DNA from: Neisseria musculi
GTDB lineage: Bacteria; Pseudomonadota; Gammaproteobacteria; Burkholderiales; Neisseriaceae
Direction: 5' to 3'
Assembly: GCF_014297595.2 (NCBI RefSeq)
Contig: NZ_CP060414.2
Coordinates: forward strand, 1,426,001-1,490,000
DNA: 64,000 bases
The translations under genes were made by a program, and so were the position numbers. This document shows positions 8,754 to 18,490 of the stretch, one piece after another; the first letter of the stretch is position 1, and each line of letters starts with the position of its first letter. The notes under the pieces were generated by a model. It was not told the origin of the DNA. It ran no database searches and worked only from the letters and a program-made list of their open reading frames with translations.

Positions 8754-9740
8754 TTAAGGCAGAAATACACTGCCTGCTGTCAACACATCTTCATTAAACA
8801 GATATGAAACAGATTCTTCATTACTGATGCGGCGTACGGTTTCTGCAAGCAGGCCGGCAATCGTTACTTGGCGAATGCGGTCGCAGCTGCGCGCAGCCTC
8901 AGACAAAGGAATAGTATCGGTTACCACAACTTGATCAATATCGGAAGAGGCGATGCGGGTTGCTGCCTCACCTGAAAACACGGGATGGGTAGCATAAGCC
9001 AACACACGTGAAGCACCGCGTTCCTTCAATGCAGAAGCAGCTTTACACAAAGTATTGGCCGTATCAATCATATCATCGATAATCAAGCAGGTTCTACCTT
9101 GAATATCGCCAATAATATTCATAACTTCCGCCACATTGGCTTTCGGGCGGCGTTTGTCGATAATCGCCAAATCAACGTTCAACACTTTTGCCACCGCCCG
9201 CGCACGAACCACGCCGCCGATATCCGGGCTGACAACAGTCAGGTTCTCGATACGCTGCCGCTGGATATCGTTAATCAAAATCGGTGTAGCATAAATATTA
9301 TCTACAGGAATATCAAAAAAACCCTGGATTTGGTCGGCATGCAAATCAACGGTCAATACGCGGTCGATACCGGCCGAATACAACATATTGGCTACCAATT
9401 TGGCCGAAATCGGCACACGCACCGAGCGCGGGCGGCGGTCTTGGCGGGCATAGCCGAAATAGGGAATAGCAGCGGTAATACGGCCTGCCGATGCGCGTTT
9501 GAGTGCGTCAGCCATAGTCAGCACTTCCATCAGGTTATCATTGGTCGGCGCACAAGTGGGCTGCAGAATAAACACATCGCGACCACGCACGTTTTCCAAA
9601 AGTTCGACTGCAACCTCGCCGTCTGAAAATTTACTGACTGAAGCGTTGCCTAGGGAAATATCCAAATGTTTTACCACTTTTTGAGCCAATTCGGGATTGG
9701 CATTGCCGGTAAACACCATCAAACTGTCGTATGCAGCCAT
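8754..9740 (-). CDS. prs: Ribose-phosphate pyrophosphokinase
   Basis: Makes PRPP from ribose 5-phosphate and ATP, the precursor of purines, pyrimidines, NAD, His and Trp. 328 residues, a normal class I length. Visible motifs are [10 protein letters not shown] (ATP), [15 protein letters not shown], the flexible-loop KRRPK, and the PRPP-binding loop [13 protein letters not shown]. The start is ATG 9740 ([10 protein letters not shown]), preceded by AGGTGA; a longer frame to 9845 exists but its sequence is not conserved in kind. It lies between tRNA-Gln genes and rplY. Confidence 0.96.
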   Translation of the reverse strand: MAAYDSLMVFTGNANPELAQKVVKHLDISLGNASVSKFSDGEVAVELLENVRGRDVFILQPTCAPTNDNLMEVLTMADALKRASAGRITAAIPYFGYARQDRRPRSVRVPISAKLVANMLYSAGIDRVLTVDLHADQIQGFFDIPVDNIYATPILINDIQRQRIENLTVVSPDIGGVVRARAVAKVLNVDLAIIDKRRPKANVAEVMNIIGDIQGRTCLIIDDMIDTANTLCKAASALKERGASRVLAYATHPVFSGEAATRIASSDIDQVVVTDTIPLSEAARSCDRIRQVTIAGLLAETVRRISNEESVSYLFNEDVLTAGSVFLP

Positions 9741-9911
9741 ATCTTCATCACCTGGGGTTGTATTGGATTTATGCTCGGAAAACATCACGCTTCCTTCCGC
9801 TTTGGCCTTGCAGCCGAAAGTCGATATTATACGCCCGGGCACCAAGCATTCAAAGCCCTTCCGCCTGCAATTATCGGTTTTCAGACGGCCTCACGCTTTC
9901 TCCCACAATAT

Positions 9912-9942
9912 AAAAAGCGTGCGATAAACTCACACGCTTTTT
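9912..9942 (-). terminator. Terminator after the tRNA-Gln pair
   Basis: Stem AAAAAGCGTG (9912-9921) pairs with CACGCTTTTT (9933-9942) around an 11-base loop. It ends six bases beyond the tRNA 3' end on the minus strand. The run of T on both sides makes it usable in both directions. Confidence 0.75.
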
Positions 9943-9947
9943 CCGGC

Positions 9948-10023
9948 TGGCTGGGGAGGAAGGATTCGAACCTTCGCATGCTGGAATCAAAATCCAGTGT
10001 CTTAACCACTTGACGACTCCCCA
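9948..10023 (-). tRNA. tRNA-Gln (anticodon TTG)
   Basis: Read on the minus strand, the gene begins TGGGGAGTCGTCAAGTGG, has the anticodon arm CTGGA-TTTTGAT-TCCAG with anticodon TTG, the T arm GAAGG-TTCGAAT-CCTTC, and ends CTCCCCAGCCA with CCA encoded. 76 nt. It is identical to the copy at 10033-10108, with a 9-bp spacer. Confidence 0.97.
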
Positions 10024-10032
10024 ATTTGGGGC

Positions 10033-10108
10033 TGGCTGGGGAGGAAGGATTCGAACCTTCGCATGCTGGAATCAAAATCCAGTGTCTTAACCACTTGACG
10101 ACTCCCCA
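10033..10108 (-). tRNA. tRNA-Gln (anticodon TTG), second copy
   Basis: Identical 76-nt sequence to the downstream copy, including encoded CCA. It is first in a two-gene tRNA unit that follows ispE by 17 bp, so it may be processed from an ispE transcript. Confidence 0.97.
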
Positions 10109-10125
10109 ACACAATAAAACTCTTT

Positions 10126-10974
10126 CTATATCTGCAACGGGTGGAGGGTAAGCCCTCTTATGCAATAAGCTTCATAGATTTTCGAAATCCGCTCGAAAAC
10201 AGAAACGGCTTCTTCTTGGCTGTTAAAAGCGGCAAATAAGCAGGCACCGGAGCCTGTCATTAAGGTTTTTCCGAATTTTTCGAGCGCCGAATAGGCTGCC
10301 GAAACTTCGGAATATTCTTGAAAAACCACAGCCTGCATATCGTTTCTAAACGGTTGCAGCGATTGGAAAGAAGGTATTATGCTGGGTTCGGAATTTCGTG
10401 TCAAGCGTTCGTGAGAAAAAATCACTGCGGTGCTAATGTGTACGGGCGGCTTGACCACCACATACCATTGCTGCGGAATATCCAGTTCGGTCAGTTGCTC
10501 GCCTATGCCTTTGGCAAATGCATTTTTGCCGAAGATGAAAAACGGCACATCCGCTCCCAGTTGCAGGCCGATATTCATCAATTGCTGCTGCGTCAAGGCG
10601 CACCGCCACAATTTATTCAACACCATCAGCACAGTCGCTGCATCGGAGCTGCCGCCGCCCAAGCCGCCTCCCATCGGAATCCGCTTTTCCAGCCAAATAT
10701 CTGCACCGTTTCGGCCGTCTGAAAAAGGCTGCAACGCTGCGGCGGCACGGTAGGTTAAATCGGTTTCGGGCGGCACACCTTTGATTGGGGTGTGCAGCAG
10801 GATTTGCCCGTCATCGCGCAAAGCGATATAAACCGTGTCACACAGATCAATCAGGCAGAATATGCTTTCCAACTCATGGTAGCCGTCTGCACGGCGGCCG
10901 GTAATGCGCAAATCCAGATTGAGTTTGGCCGGAGCGGGATAGGCCTGCGCGGCGGCCGATACAGGTAATACCAT
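10126..10974 (-). CDS. ispE: 4-diphosphocytidyl-2-C-methyl-D-erythritol kinase
   Basis: Phosphorylates CDP-ME in the MEP route to isoprenoids, in the cytosol. 282 residues, normal for the GHMP kinase family. Near the N-terminus is [20 protein letters not shown], then the ATP loop [16 protein letters not shown] at about 95-110, and the C-terminal motif [13 protein letters not shown]. It is 9 bp downstream of lolB, so the two are probably cotranscribed. The pathway partner ispF is at 35168. Confidence 0.95.
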   Translation of the reverse strand: MVLPVSAAAQAYPAPAKLNLDLRITGRRADGYHELESIFCLIDLCDTVYIALRDDGQILLHTPIKGVPPETDLTYRAAAALQPFSDGRNGADIWLEKRIPMGGGLGGGSSDAATVLMVLNKLWRCALTQQQLMNIGLQLGADVPFFIFGKNAFAKGIGEQLTELDIPQQWYVVVKPPVHISTAVIFSHERLTRNSEPSIIPSFQSLQPFRNDMQAVVFQEYSEVSAAYSALEKFGKTLMTGSGACLFAAFNSQEEAVSVFERISKIYEAYCIRGLTLHPLQI

Positions 10975-10983
10975 AATACACCC

Positions 10984-11577
10984 TTAGCTGCGCGCCGCAC
11001 ATTGTGCGGGAGCATTGGTGGTGTTGGTTTTTTTCATTTGATCAAACACCAAACGCAGGCTTAACTTGGCACTTTCAAGCAATAATATTCGCGGCGTGCC
11101 GTTTTCATTCAGCGAACGCGAAATCGTCCATTCAAATTGCTGCAAACGGCCATCGGGCAAAATTTGGTAAGGGGCATTTTTAACCCATTGGCCGTTTGTC
11201 CAAATATGCAGGTATTGCACCGGCACGGGAAAGCCCAATAACTGCTCGCTCAATTCCCGCGCGCTAGCAGCCTGATATTTTTTTCCTTTATTATCAACGG
11301 CAAGCACACCTTGTCCATCTTGGCAGAGCTGGCCCAGCGTGTTGCCCAACGGGGTATTGACGTTGATGGTTTGAACTTGGTTTTGGTAAGTCCAGTCGAA
11401 ATTGGCATATGAGCCTTTTTCATTCGCTTTCACCGCCAAACGGCCTTCGGCAGCGAAACTGTCAATATCGGATTGTGCGCGCCAGCCCTCTTTGCCGGCC
11501 GGGCGGGGTTGTGCGCAGGCAGCAAGCAGCAATGCGGCAACGCTGTATAAAATAAATTTGGGATGGTTGGTTTTCAT
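10984..11577 (-). CDS. lolB: Outer-membrane lipoprotein insertion protein LolB
   Basis: The outer-membrane acceptor that receives lipoproteins from LolA. 197 residues with a lipoprotein signal ending LLLAAC (Cys 21). The LolB fold starts with FAAEGRLAVKANEKGSYANF. Other family segments are TPLGNTLGQLCQDGQG and ELSEQLLGFPVPVQYLHIW. It lies immediately upstream of ispE, the order normal in Neisseria and other beta-proteobacteria. Confidence 0.94.
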   Translation of the reverse strand: MKTNHPKFILYSVAALLLAACAQPRPAGKEGWRAQSDIDSFAAEGRLAVKANEKGSYANFDWTYQNQVQTINVNTPLGNTLGQLCQDGQGVLAVDNKGKKYQAASARELSEQLLGFPVPVQYLHIWTNGQWVKNAPYQILPDGRLQQFEWTISRSLNENGTPRILLLESAKLSLRLVFDQMKKTNTTNAPAQCAARS

Positions 11578-11718
11578 GAGATACCCTATCGGTTGTTTTT
11601 TCAGACGGCCTCAAACAGCCTGCCGGCAATCATCGGCAACGCACTCAAATCTGAGCTTTAAGGTTTATAAAAGGCCGTCTGAAAATATCGGCCGCTTGCA
11701 AAATCCGAGCTTGCCCGT

Positions 11719-13575
11719 TTATTTCTTACGGTTGTTTTTCGGCCTGGCTGCCGGCAGTTTCACGCCCAAACGCTGCAAGGTTTTTTGCAGTACGGCATCA
11801 TTCCCCCCCCTGCCCAAGCCTTCGCTCCATATTGTTTTGGCTTTTTCCTGCTGCCCAAGTTTCCACAACACTTCACCCAAGTGGGCGGCTACTTCGGGGT
11901 CGGGAAACTGGGCGTAGGCGTATTCGAGATACGGCAGTGCCGACTGCGCATCGCCTTTCAGATAGTATGCCCAACCCATACTGTCATTGATGGCAGCCGA
12001 CTCCGGTTCTTGCTGGTAGGCCGCCTGAATCAGGCTGAAGGCCTCGTTTACATCATATTCGGGCAGGGCAAACATGGTGTAGCCCAAAGCATTCAAGCCG
12101 GCTGCACTATTCGGGTTCAATTTAAGATAGCGGCGCAAATCGGCCACGGCTTTTTCGGGCTGGCCGAGTTTGTCGGCATACAGCATGGCGCGTTGATAGA
12201 GAATATCGGGCAGGCGCTCCCGATAACCCGGCTGTTTTTCTGCATTGGCAGCCAAAACATTCAATTCGGCCAACGCTTCCTGCGGGTTGTTGTGTTTACT
12301 CAAGGCAAACAGATATACCCGATGCACATCGCCCATACTGAAAAAGCGGCCTTGCTGCTCCGGCAGGCGCCGGGCCCGGCGCACTTCTGCCAATGCCCTG
12401 CTGCCGTTGCCCTGCTCGGCTTCAATCGAGGCTCTGAGCACGGTCTTATCAAACACATATTCAGGTGCGGTGATTTTATCTGCCCACGCTTTGGCCTGTT
12501 TGAAATCTTTTGCGTCAGCATAACGCATCGCGCCGATTACCGCAGCCCGGCTTTTCTGCTCGCTGGTGCCGATACGGTAGGCTTTTTCGAGATAGCTGCC
12601 CACCGTTGAAATGTTTTCTTCGCGGCTCACCGACAGAATGGCCGCCTGAATGTATAAATCAGCATTCGGATTTTGGTTCAGCAGGGTTTGCAGACGCTGA
12701 TATGCCTTGTCATTTTGGCCTTCGGCAATCAGGCTGCTGATTTCCATTTCCTGCCACACCGGCGACAGCTTGCCGGCATCGGTTTCGGTGAAAAAGCGCC
12801 GCAGGATTTTCGGGCTGTGCTGCGCTACCAAGCGCAGGGTAGCTTCGGTGGGCGGCAGGATTTCGGTATCGAGTTTGGCCAACCGCTGCAAAGCAGCCAC
12901 GGCATCGCGCTCTTTATTGATTTGCGTGCTGAAAATCAAATCTGCAATAGCTGCTTCGGGCAAATCGGCATATTTTTTGGCGGCTTTATGCACGTCTTTA
13001 CCAACCTTCCCCGCCAATGTGGGTTGTTGCACACTGATTTGCGACAGCAATAAGAAAATGCGCCTTGCCTGCTCTTCATTGGCATGCTTCAGAATTTCAC
13101 CCAAATCTTTGCCGGTGTGATCCGTGTTACCGATCACCAAATCACGCGCCCAAGCCATGCGTTTTTGCGCATTGCCGGGTATGGGTTCGATTTCACGCCA
13201 TTTGCGGTAAATCTGTTCCGCCTGCTGATAAGCGTTCAGCGAAACGGCCATCTCCATCGCCCGCTCGGCCACTTCGGGGCTTTTGGTGCGGTTGAGCATG
13301 ACCAGATAAGTAGCCAGTGCCGTGCCGGGCTCGCCTTTCTGCAAAGCCATTTCACCGCCGAGCAAATTAAACATATCATTGGCACGCTCGACAATACCTA
13401 CCCGGCGTTCGTATTCCAAAGCCCGCTCTTCGGGCGGATAAAGGCTTTTTTTCGCAGCCTGCTGCACAGCCTGCTGCGGCTGTTTGGATGTTTCGCCTGC
13501 GGCGTAGACGCTGCCGGCAAACAGCATCATCACCGCCAGCGCGGCAGAGTGGATTTCGGTTCGGCCAAAAAACAT
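11719..13575 (-). CDS. Tetratricopeptide repeat protein, exported
   Basis: A 618-residue protein with a signal peptide (ALAVMMLFAGSVYAAGE) and helical TPR-type repeats through most of its length, clearest in the C-terminal third (ADLRRYLKLNPNSAAGLNAL and AINDSMGWAYYLKGDAQSAL). Such proteins are scaffolds; a TPR gene upstream of lolB is common in beta-proteobacteria, but I know no defined function. A run of eight G in the coding strand (11803-11810) lies about 30 codons before the end. Slippage there would replace the basic tail. Confidence 0.85.
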   Translation of the reverse strand: MFFGRTEIHSAALAVMMLFAGSVYAAGETSKQPQQAVQQAAKKSLYPPEERALEYERRVGIVERANDMFNLLGGEMALQKGEPGTALATYLVMLNRTKSPEVAERAMEMAVSLNAYQQAEQIYRKWREIEPIPGNAQKRMAWARDLVIGNTDHTGKDLGEILKHANEEQARRIFLLLSQISVQQPTLAGKVGKDVHKAAKKYADLPEAAIADLIFSTQINKERDAVAALQRLAKLDTEILPPTEATLRLVAQHSPKILRRFFTETDAGKLSPVWQEMEISSLIAEGQNDKAYQRLQTLLNQNPNADLYIQAAILSVSREENISTVGSYLEKAYRIGTSEQKSRAAVIGAMRYADAKDFKQAKAWADKITAPEYVFDKTVLRASIEAEQGNGSRALAEVRRARRLPEQQGRFFSMGDVHRVYLFALSKHNNPQEALAELNVLAANAEKQPGYRERLPDILYQRAMLYADKLGQPEKAVADLRRYLKLNPNSAAGLNALGYTMFALPEYDVNEAFSLIQAAYQQEPESAAINDSMGWAYYLKGDAQSALPYLEYAYAQFPDPEVAAHLGEVLWKLGQQEKAKTIWSEGLGRGGNDAVLQKTLQRLGVKLPAARPKNNRKK

Positions 13576-13742
13576 ACACTTTCCTTAACAGCGGGTAACA
13601 GCGGCGCACTTTCAGACGGCCTATACCCCGATATACAAATGTGCAATACTTTATCACAAGCCCGCAGCTTTGTTGATATTGCATACCGCACTCTATCTGT
13701 GTAAAAGTGTGCAGGCCGTCTGAAAACAACAGCTAACACATC

Positions 13743-14345
13743 ATGCCCCCCGCCGAACTCACCCGTTTTTTCCGCCGCGCTGCCGCCTATCCCTCCGCAA
13801 CCCGAAACCTGCGCAACGCCCTGATTGACGGCATTGAGGTGCATGAAGCCGCCGTGTTGTTGGCCGTGGTGTTCCGCAAACGGCAATGGCAGGTTTTGCT
13901 CACCCGCAGAGCCGCCACCCTGCCCCACCACCCCGGCCAAGTTGCCTTTGCCGGCGGGCGGCGCGATGAGGGCGACATCGATCTCACCCATACTGCCTTG
14001 CGCGAAACCGCCGAAGAAACAGGCATCGCCGCCGGCTATTGGCAAACCTTTGAACCGCTGCCGCCTTATTTCACCCCATCAGGCTATACCGTTTCACCCG
14101 TGCCGGCATTGAGTATCACCAATCCGCCCGTTTATCCGAATATTGAAGAAGTAGAAGAGATTTTCTATCTGCCTTTGGATCTCGCTCTTGATAAAAGCCT
14201 TTACCGCAGCCGCAATTTCAGCCACAACGGCCAAACCGTTCCCACCCCTTTCCTGCCCTACCTTCATTACGATATTTGGGGCATGACGGCCATGATTCTT
14301 TATGATCTGGCAGAAAGATATGAGCTGCATAAAGGGCAGCGATGA
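13743..14345 (+). CDS. Nudix hydrolase, CoA pyrophosphatase type
   Basis: A 200-residue Nudix enzyme, probably cleaving CoA to phosphopantetheine and 3',5'-ADP. The Nudix box is visible as AGGRRDEGDID followed by TALRETAEETGI (about residues 70-95). Upstream is LLTRRAATLPHHPGQVAF, typical of the NUDT7/YeaB subgroup (UPF0035). Divergent from the TPR gene. It ends 170 bp before a bidirectional terminator. Confidence 0.88.
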   Translation: MPPAELTRFFRRAAAYPSATRNLRNALIDGIEVHEAAVLLAVVFRKRQWQVLLTRRAATLPHHPGQVAFAGGRRDEGDIDLTHTALRETAEETGIAAGYWQTFEPLPPYFTPSGYTVSPVPALSITNPPVYPNIEEVEEIFYLPLDLALDKSLYRSRNFSHNGQTVPTPFLPYLHYDIWGMTAMILYDLAERYELHKGQR

Positions 14346-14514
14346 CACCATAACGGCAATCTTGATAAAGCCTGCCCTCTAGTTAATCGGCCCGGTTTCC
14401 ATCGGCTTTAAAATGAGCATCGGCAATCTGCAGTCAATTGCAGTATAGCCGGTTCATTTTCAAATAATGACAATAAAGCAACGCCGTAACGGATTGTTAA
14501 CCGGTGCACAAATT

Positions 14515-14564
14515 AAAAACCACAGGCCGTCTGAAATATTTTTTTCAGACGGCCTGTGGTTTTT
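14515..14564. terminator. Bidirectional terminator with inverted uptake sequences
   Basis: A perfect 22-bp inverted repeat (14515-14536 and 14543-14564) contains two AGGCCGTCTGAA words and ends in A5 and T5, so it can work in both directions. It separates the convergent Nudix and lipoprotein genes. Confidence 0.85.
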
Positions 14565-14590
14565 ATGAGCCGAACCGGTAAAACTCCGGT

Positions 14591-16159
14591 TTACGGCCGT
14601 TTGGCACCGTAGCCGCCGATCAGCTGCTTAGTGTTGTCGGCATTTTGCAGGCCGTAAGTGCCGCCGATTTCCGCAGCTTGTTCACCATAGAATTTGCCCA
14701 ACAACCGGCCTGTCATCCGGTTATCTGCAGTAACGGCATCGCCTTTGAAGCTGTTGCTGTTGGCCGACCACGAAGCCGTGCCTTTCATATTGTAGCCGGA
14801 AGCGGCTTCCGAAACGCGCACGCCGTTGTTCAGGCTGTGAAACTGAGCGTTGCCGGTTTCAAAACGCAAGCCTTTTTTGGCAAAGTCGGCCACAGCTTTT
14901 ACATCGGCAGTCAGTTGGCGGTCGGCCTTGCCGGCTTCAACCAAATAAGCCGTGGTGATGCCGGTATAAGTTGCCGTACCGCTGGTGGGCATGGCACTCA
15001 CAGCAGTTTCATCGCCAATACTCTGATAGCCGTGGGCAATGCCGTTTTTCGGGTCGGTATAATGGGCAAAGGTTTGATAAATCCAGCCTGCTGCTGCGGG
15101 ATCGTGCAGCACGATGCGGGTTCCGTCTGCAAATTGGACAATATAAACGCCATCGAATTTTTTATCGAACACCAAACCGTTTTTGTCTTTTTTGAAATAT
15201 GCCAAAGCCGAAACCGCATCGGCAGTTGCTCCCGCCAAACCGCTGCGCAGCAAACGGTCATTATTATAGGCAGTTTCAATTTTATTCTTATCGGCCAATG
15301 CATCATCCCGCGCTTTTTGTGCTTCGGCCAATGCTTCTTCCTCAGCACCGCTTTTCTGTGCCTGAGCCAATGCTTTTTCGGCTGCTTCAAGCGTTTTCTT
15401 TGCCGCTTCCAGTTTTTTATAGTTTTCTACGATTCTGGCATCGACTGTGGATTTAACATTAGAGAAATGGGTATTGGGTTCGTCCCCTGTCTGCTCACTG
15501 ATATCTTCTCTCGAATGGCCGCCTGAAAAAGCTTTGCTGATTGATGAATTAGGGGTGGCAAAACTTATCGTTGTTGCATCTCCTGCAGTATTTTTATTGG
15601 TAATAACTACACCATCCAGCTTGACAGGATCATTGGCGTTAAACTCCAGCGTGCGTATCAAACCGATTTGGTCGTCAATTAACGCAGGCTTACCGTCAAC
15701 CCCGCGCAACTGCATATGCGGATTATGCTGCTGCGCGCCGGTGGAGGCGATAAATGCGGTATGCAGGGGCGTTGGCAGGTTCAAGGGTGCCAGGCTGTTG
15801 TTGTCGCTGATTTCAGATGCATCAACCGTGCCGTTACCGCCGGCAGAAGAACCGGCCGATGCGGCGGCCAGCGCATCCAATGCTGCCGCGAGTTTGTCTT
15901 TCTGTTCTTTGCTGATTAAAGATTTCTGGCTGTCGCTTAAGCGGTTGTAACTTTGCGCAGCCGCTTCTACCCTTTCCTTGTCTTCAAGTGTGGTTTCGGC
16001 AGGCGCATCCAACGCCTCAATCATATTCATGACATTGCGCGCTGCAACGGCGTTATCGACCAAATCGGCACTGGTCGAACCACCGCCCCCGCAGGCAGCC
16101 AAAACTGCGGCGCAAACAGCAGCAAGTGCAAGGTGTTTTACGGTTGTTTTCTTAGACAT
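14591..16159 (-). CDS. Surface lipoprotein with TbpB-like beta-barrel domain
   Basis: A 522-residue lipoprotein (lipobox LAAC, Cys 23, then GGGGS). After the linker a small helical part (about 45-95, with AAQSYNRLSDSQKSLI) resembles helical spacers of surface proteins. A charged coiled coil lies at about 240-285 (EAAKKTLEAAEKALAQAQKS). The C-terminal 120 residues have the barrel pattern of transferrin-binding-protein-B-like lipoproteins: GTATYTGITTAYLVEAGKAD, KGTASWSANSNSFKGD and GRLLGKFYGEQAAEIGGTYG. Such proteins are usually Slam-exported and bind host ligands. No Slam or receptor gene is adjacent, so its ligand is unknown. Confidence 0.82.
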   Translation of the reverse strand: MSKKTTVKHLALAAVCAAVLAACGGGGSTSADLVDNAVAARNVMNMIEALDAPAETTLEDKERVEAAAQSYNRLSDSQKSLISKEQKDKLAAALDALAAASAGSSAGGNGTVDASEISDNNSLAPLNLPTPLHTAFIASTGAQQHNPHMQLRGVDGKPALIDDQIGLIRTLEFNANDPVKLDGVVITNKNTAGDATTISFATPNSSISKAFSGGHSREDISEQTGDEPNTHFSNVKSTVDARIVENYKKLEAAKKTLEAAEKALAQAQKSGAEEEALAEAQKARDDALADKNKIETAYNNDRLLRSGLAGATADAVSALAYFKKDKNGLVFDKKFDGVYIVQFADGTRIVLHDPAAAGWIYQTFAHYTDPKNGIAHGYQSIGDETAVSAMPTSGTATYTGITTAYLVEAGKADRQLTADVKAVADFAKKGLRFETGNAQFHSLNNGVRVSEAASGYNMKGTASWSANSNSFKGDAVTADNRMTGRLLGKFYGEQAAEIGGTYGLQNADNTKQLIGGYGAKRP

Positions 16160-16465
16160 AACATCCCCTTAAGTTAATGGTTCTGCCGATAAAAAGGCAT
16201 TTTCTTGAAAATTACAATTCATAACAAATTTAACAAATTGTAAATTAATGCCTGTTAAAATACAAATATCATTAACAAATACCGGCTTTCACCTTAACGG
16301 GTATCTCTATTTTGCAACATCGGGGGATGGGTTTTACGGCCTCGAAAAACACGGCAATGCCCTGTGTAAGCGGATTTTTTACCGTATAAACAACTTAAGG
16401 GGCTCGTTTTCAGCAGCAGGAAACCCGCAACCTCGATATTTTGGCGTGCAACCCTGCAAACAGAA
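16160..16465. other. AT-rich upstream region of the surface lipoprotein
   Basis: About 300 bp without a supported gene. The 120 bp nearest the lipoprotein start are strongly AT-rich and hold an interrupted palindrome ACAATT/AAATTGT around 16214-16243, a possible operator. No Fur-type 19-mer is obvious. The farther half shows nothing I can assign. Confidence 0.4.
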
Positions 16466-16485
16466 AAAGGCCGCTAGCGGCCTTT
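16466..16485 (-). terminator. Terminator after tctA
   Basis: A perfect 20-bp palindrome (AAAGGCCGCT and its complement) is followed on the minus strand by TTCTG, 25 bp after the tctA stop. Next to it, the 12-mer ATGTTCAAGCAG is repeated twice at 16491-16517, the second copy overlapping the tctA stop. Confidence 0.7.
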
Positions 16486-16509
16486 CAGATATGTTCAAGC
16501 AGTGTATGT

Positions 16510-18006
16510 TCAAGCAGCGGCTTTGCGGCGGCGCAGCCTGCGGTAAACCGGCAGCAGCACCATAAAGCCCGACAGCATCCACAACGACAAGGTAATCGGG
16601 CCGTGGAACAGAATACCGATATCTCCCTGCGAAATCGACAAGGCGCGGCGCAGGCTGGATTCCATCAGCTCGCCCAACACATAACCCAAAATCAGTGCCG
16701 AAAGCGGAAAATTCAGTTTGCGCAACAGATAACCCAAAATGCCCAGCCCGATCATCAACACCAAATCAAACGTGGTGCTGTGAATGGCATACACGCCCAC
16801 AAAACTTACCGCCGCAATGGCCGGAATCAAAATATAGTTGGGTATATTCAACAGCTTGGCAAAAAATCCCACCAGCGGGATATTCAACGCCAACAGAATA
16901 ATGTTGCCGATAAACAGCGAGGCAATCAACCCCCACACGATATAGGGCTGCTCGCTGAAAAGCTGCGGGCCGGGGGTGATGTTGTAGAGCGTCAGCGCAC
17001 CCATCATCACCGCCGTGGTGCCCGATCCCGGCACACCCAACGTGAGCATGGGGATAAACGAACCGCAGGCAGAAGCATTGTTGGCTGCTTCCGGTGCGGC
17101 AATACCGCGCAGATCGCCTTCGCCGAAAGTGCCGTTTTTGCCGGCAATTTTTTTCTCGTTGGTGTACGTCATCGCGCTGGCAATGGTTGCCCCCGCGCCG
17201 GGCAGCACGCCGATAAAGAACCCGGCCGCGCCGCTGCGGATAATCGCGCCCATGCTGAACATCAGCTCTTTCAGGTTGAACAGCGCGCGTTTGCCCTGTG
17301 CCAGCGCTTTTTGTCCGTTTTCGGTGTGCTCGAGCATAATCAGAATTTCGCTGATGCTGAAAAAGCCGATAACGATGGTGGTGAACTGGATGCCGTCTGA
17401 AAGATTGACCGAACCGAAAGTGAAACGGTAAACGCCGGTAACCGCATCCATGCCGACCATGGCCAGCGCCAACCCGATTAAGGCCGAAACGGCGGTTTTA
17501 ACGGGCTGGTCGCCCACCAGGCCGCTCAAACAGGTGATGGCAAACGCCATCAGCACAAAATATTCGGCCGGTCCGAACGCAATCGCCCAATGCGCCAGCA
17601 GCGGTGCAAACAAAACCACGCCAACGGTGGCGATGGTGCTGCCGATAAACGAGCTGGCCGCAGAAAGTGAAAGCGCGATACCCGCCTTGCCCTGTTTGGC
17701 CAGCGGATAGCCGTCAAGCGTGGACATAATCGCCGCTGCATCACCCGGCACGTTAATCAAAATCGCCGAAATGCGCCCGCCGTATTCACAGCCCAAATAC
17801 ACCGCAGCCAGCAAGATCAGCGCCGATTCGGGCGGCAGCCCCAGCGCAAAGGCAAACGGCAGCAGCAACGCCACACCGTTAATCGGCCCCAGCCCCGGCA
17901 GCATACCCACAATGGTGCCGATAAACGCGCCTATCAACGCCAGCAGCAGGTTTTGCGGCAGCAAGGCCACCTGAAAGCCCGACATCAAATATTGCAGAGT
18001 TTCCAT
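16510..18006 (-). CDS. tctA: Tripartite tricarboxylate transporter, large permease
   Basis: The large membrane subunit of a TTT carrier that imports citrate-like acids using ion gradients. About 498 residues with 11-12 hydrophobic segments. Family motifs are GTIVGMLPGLGPINGVALLL near the N-terminus and VLPGAGATIASAMTYTNEKK in the middle. The start is ATG 18006 (METLQYLMSGF); the open frame extends upstream over tctB but that part is in the wrong frame for TctB. It is last in tctCBA, 13 bp after tctB. Confidence 0.94.
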   Translation of the reverse strand: METLQYLMSGFQVALLPQNLLLALIGAFIGTIVGMLPGLGPINGVALLLPFAFALGLPPESALILLAAVYLGCEYGGRISAILINVPGDAAAIMSTLDGYPLAKQGKAGIALSLSAASSFIGSTIATVGVVLFAPLLAHWAIAFGPAEYFVLMAFAITCLSGLVGDQPVKTAVSALIGLALAMVGMDAVTGVYRFTFGSVNLSDGIQFTTIVIGFFSISEILIMLEHTENGQKALAQGKRALFNLKELMFSMGAIIRSGAAGFFIGVLPGAGATIASAMTYTNEKKIAGKNGTFGEGDLRGIAAPEAANNASACGSFIPMLTLGVPGSGTTAVMMGALTLYNITPGPQLFSEQPYIVWGLIASLFIGNIILLALNIPLVGFFAKLLNIPNYILIPAIAAVSFVGVYAIHSTTFDLVLMIGLGILGYLLRKLNFPLSALILGYVLGELMESSLRRALSISQGDIGILFHGPITLSLWMLSGFMVLLPVYRRLRRRKAAA

Positions 18007-18019
18007 TGATACCCGCCTT

Positions 18020-18460
18020 TCAACCGAAAAAGCCCAAAGGCAGGGGCACATCCAAGGCCAAGTCGAACAGCGCGTAAAACAACGCGCCCAAAACCATGCC
18101 CGACACCGCGCAGGGCAGCGTGCGCCCGCCGAACAGCCTGCCGACACCAAACGCCATCAGCGCGGTGGCGAGCGGAAAACCCAACACTTCGAACAACGCC
18201 GCATAGGCACTCAAAAACACAATGCACAGGCCGACTTTTTTCAAAACAGCAGGGGTGTAACCCAAGTTGATGTGCCCGCCGCGCGGCCGCACCGCCAAAA
18301 ACAGGCAGCACAGCGCCAACAGCGAAAGAACCAGCATCGGATAAGGGCGGGGGCCGAGAGGGTCGTAAGACACCGGCGCGGTATAGCCGAAAGCCAGGCA
18401 GAGCAAGCCTATCGCTGCCGAAAACAGCGCGGCAGAAAACAAACGTTCGATTTTCATCAC
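18020..18460 (-). CDS. tctB: Tripartite tricarboxylate transporter, small permease
   Basis: A 146-residue protein with four hydrophobic helices, the small membrane subunit that partners TctA. The first helix is LFSAALFSAAIGLLCLAFGY; the loop YDPLGPRPYPMLVLSLLAL is typical of the TctB family (fixed-position Gly-Pro before helix 2). The C-terminus is short. It lies between tctC and tctA; a large hairpin at 18491-18563 sits between it and tctC. Confidence 0.9.
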   Translation of the reverse strand: MMKIERLFSAALFSAAIGLLCLAFGYTAPVSYDPLGPRPYPMLVLSLLALCCLFLAVRPRGGHINLGYTPAVLKKVGLCIVFLSAYAALFEVLGFPLATALMAFGVGRLFGGRTLPCAVSGMVLGALFYALFDLALDVPLPLGFFG

Positions 18461-18490
18461 AATACACTCCGTTTGCAGACAGAAAATAAT

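Noticed and set aside
9741..9845. N-terminal extension of Prs
   Set aside because: The known protein begins at [14 protein letters not shown] sequence and AGGTGA fits ATG 9740.
9948..10108. Direct repeat that could be a CRISPR pair
   Set aside because: The two units fold as tRNA-Gln; there is no spacer array.
18007..18150. Longer TctA start upstream of 18006
   Set aside because: The extension runs across tctB in another frame and is Cys/Arg-rich, unlike a membrane protein N-terminus.
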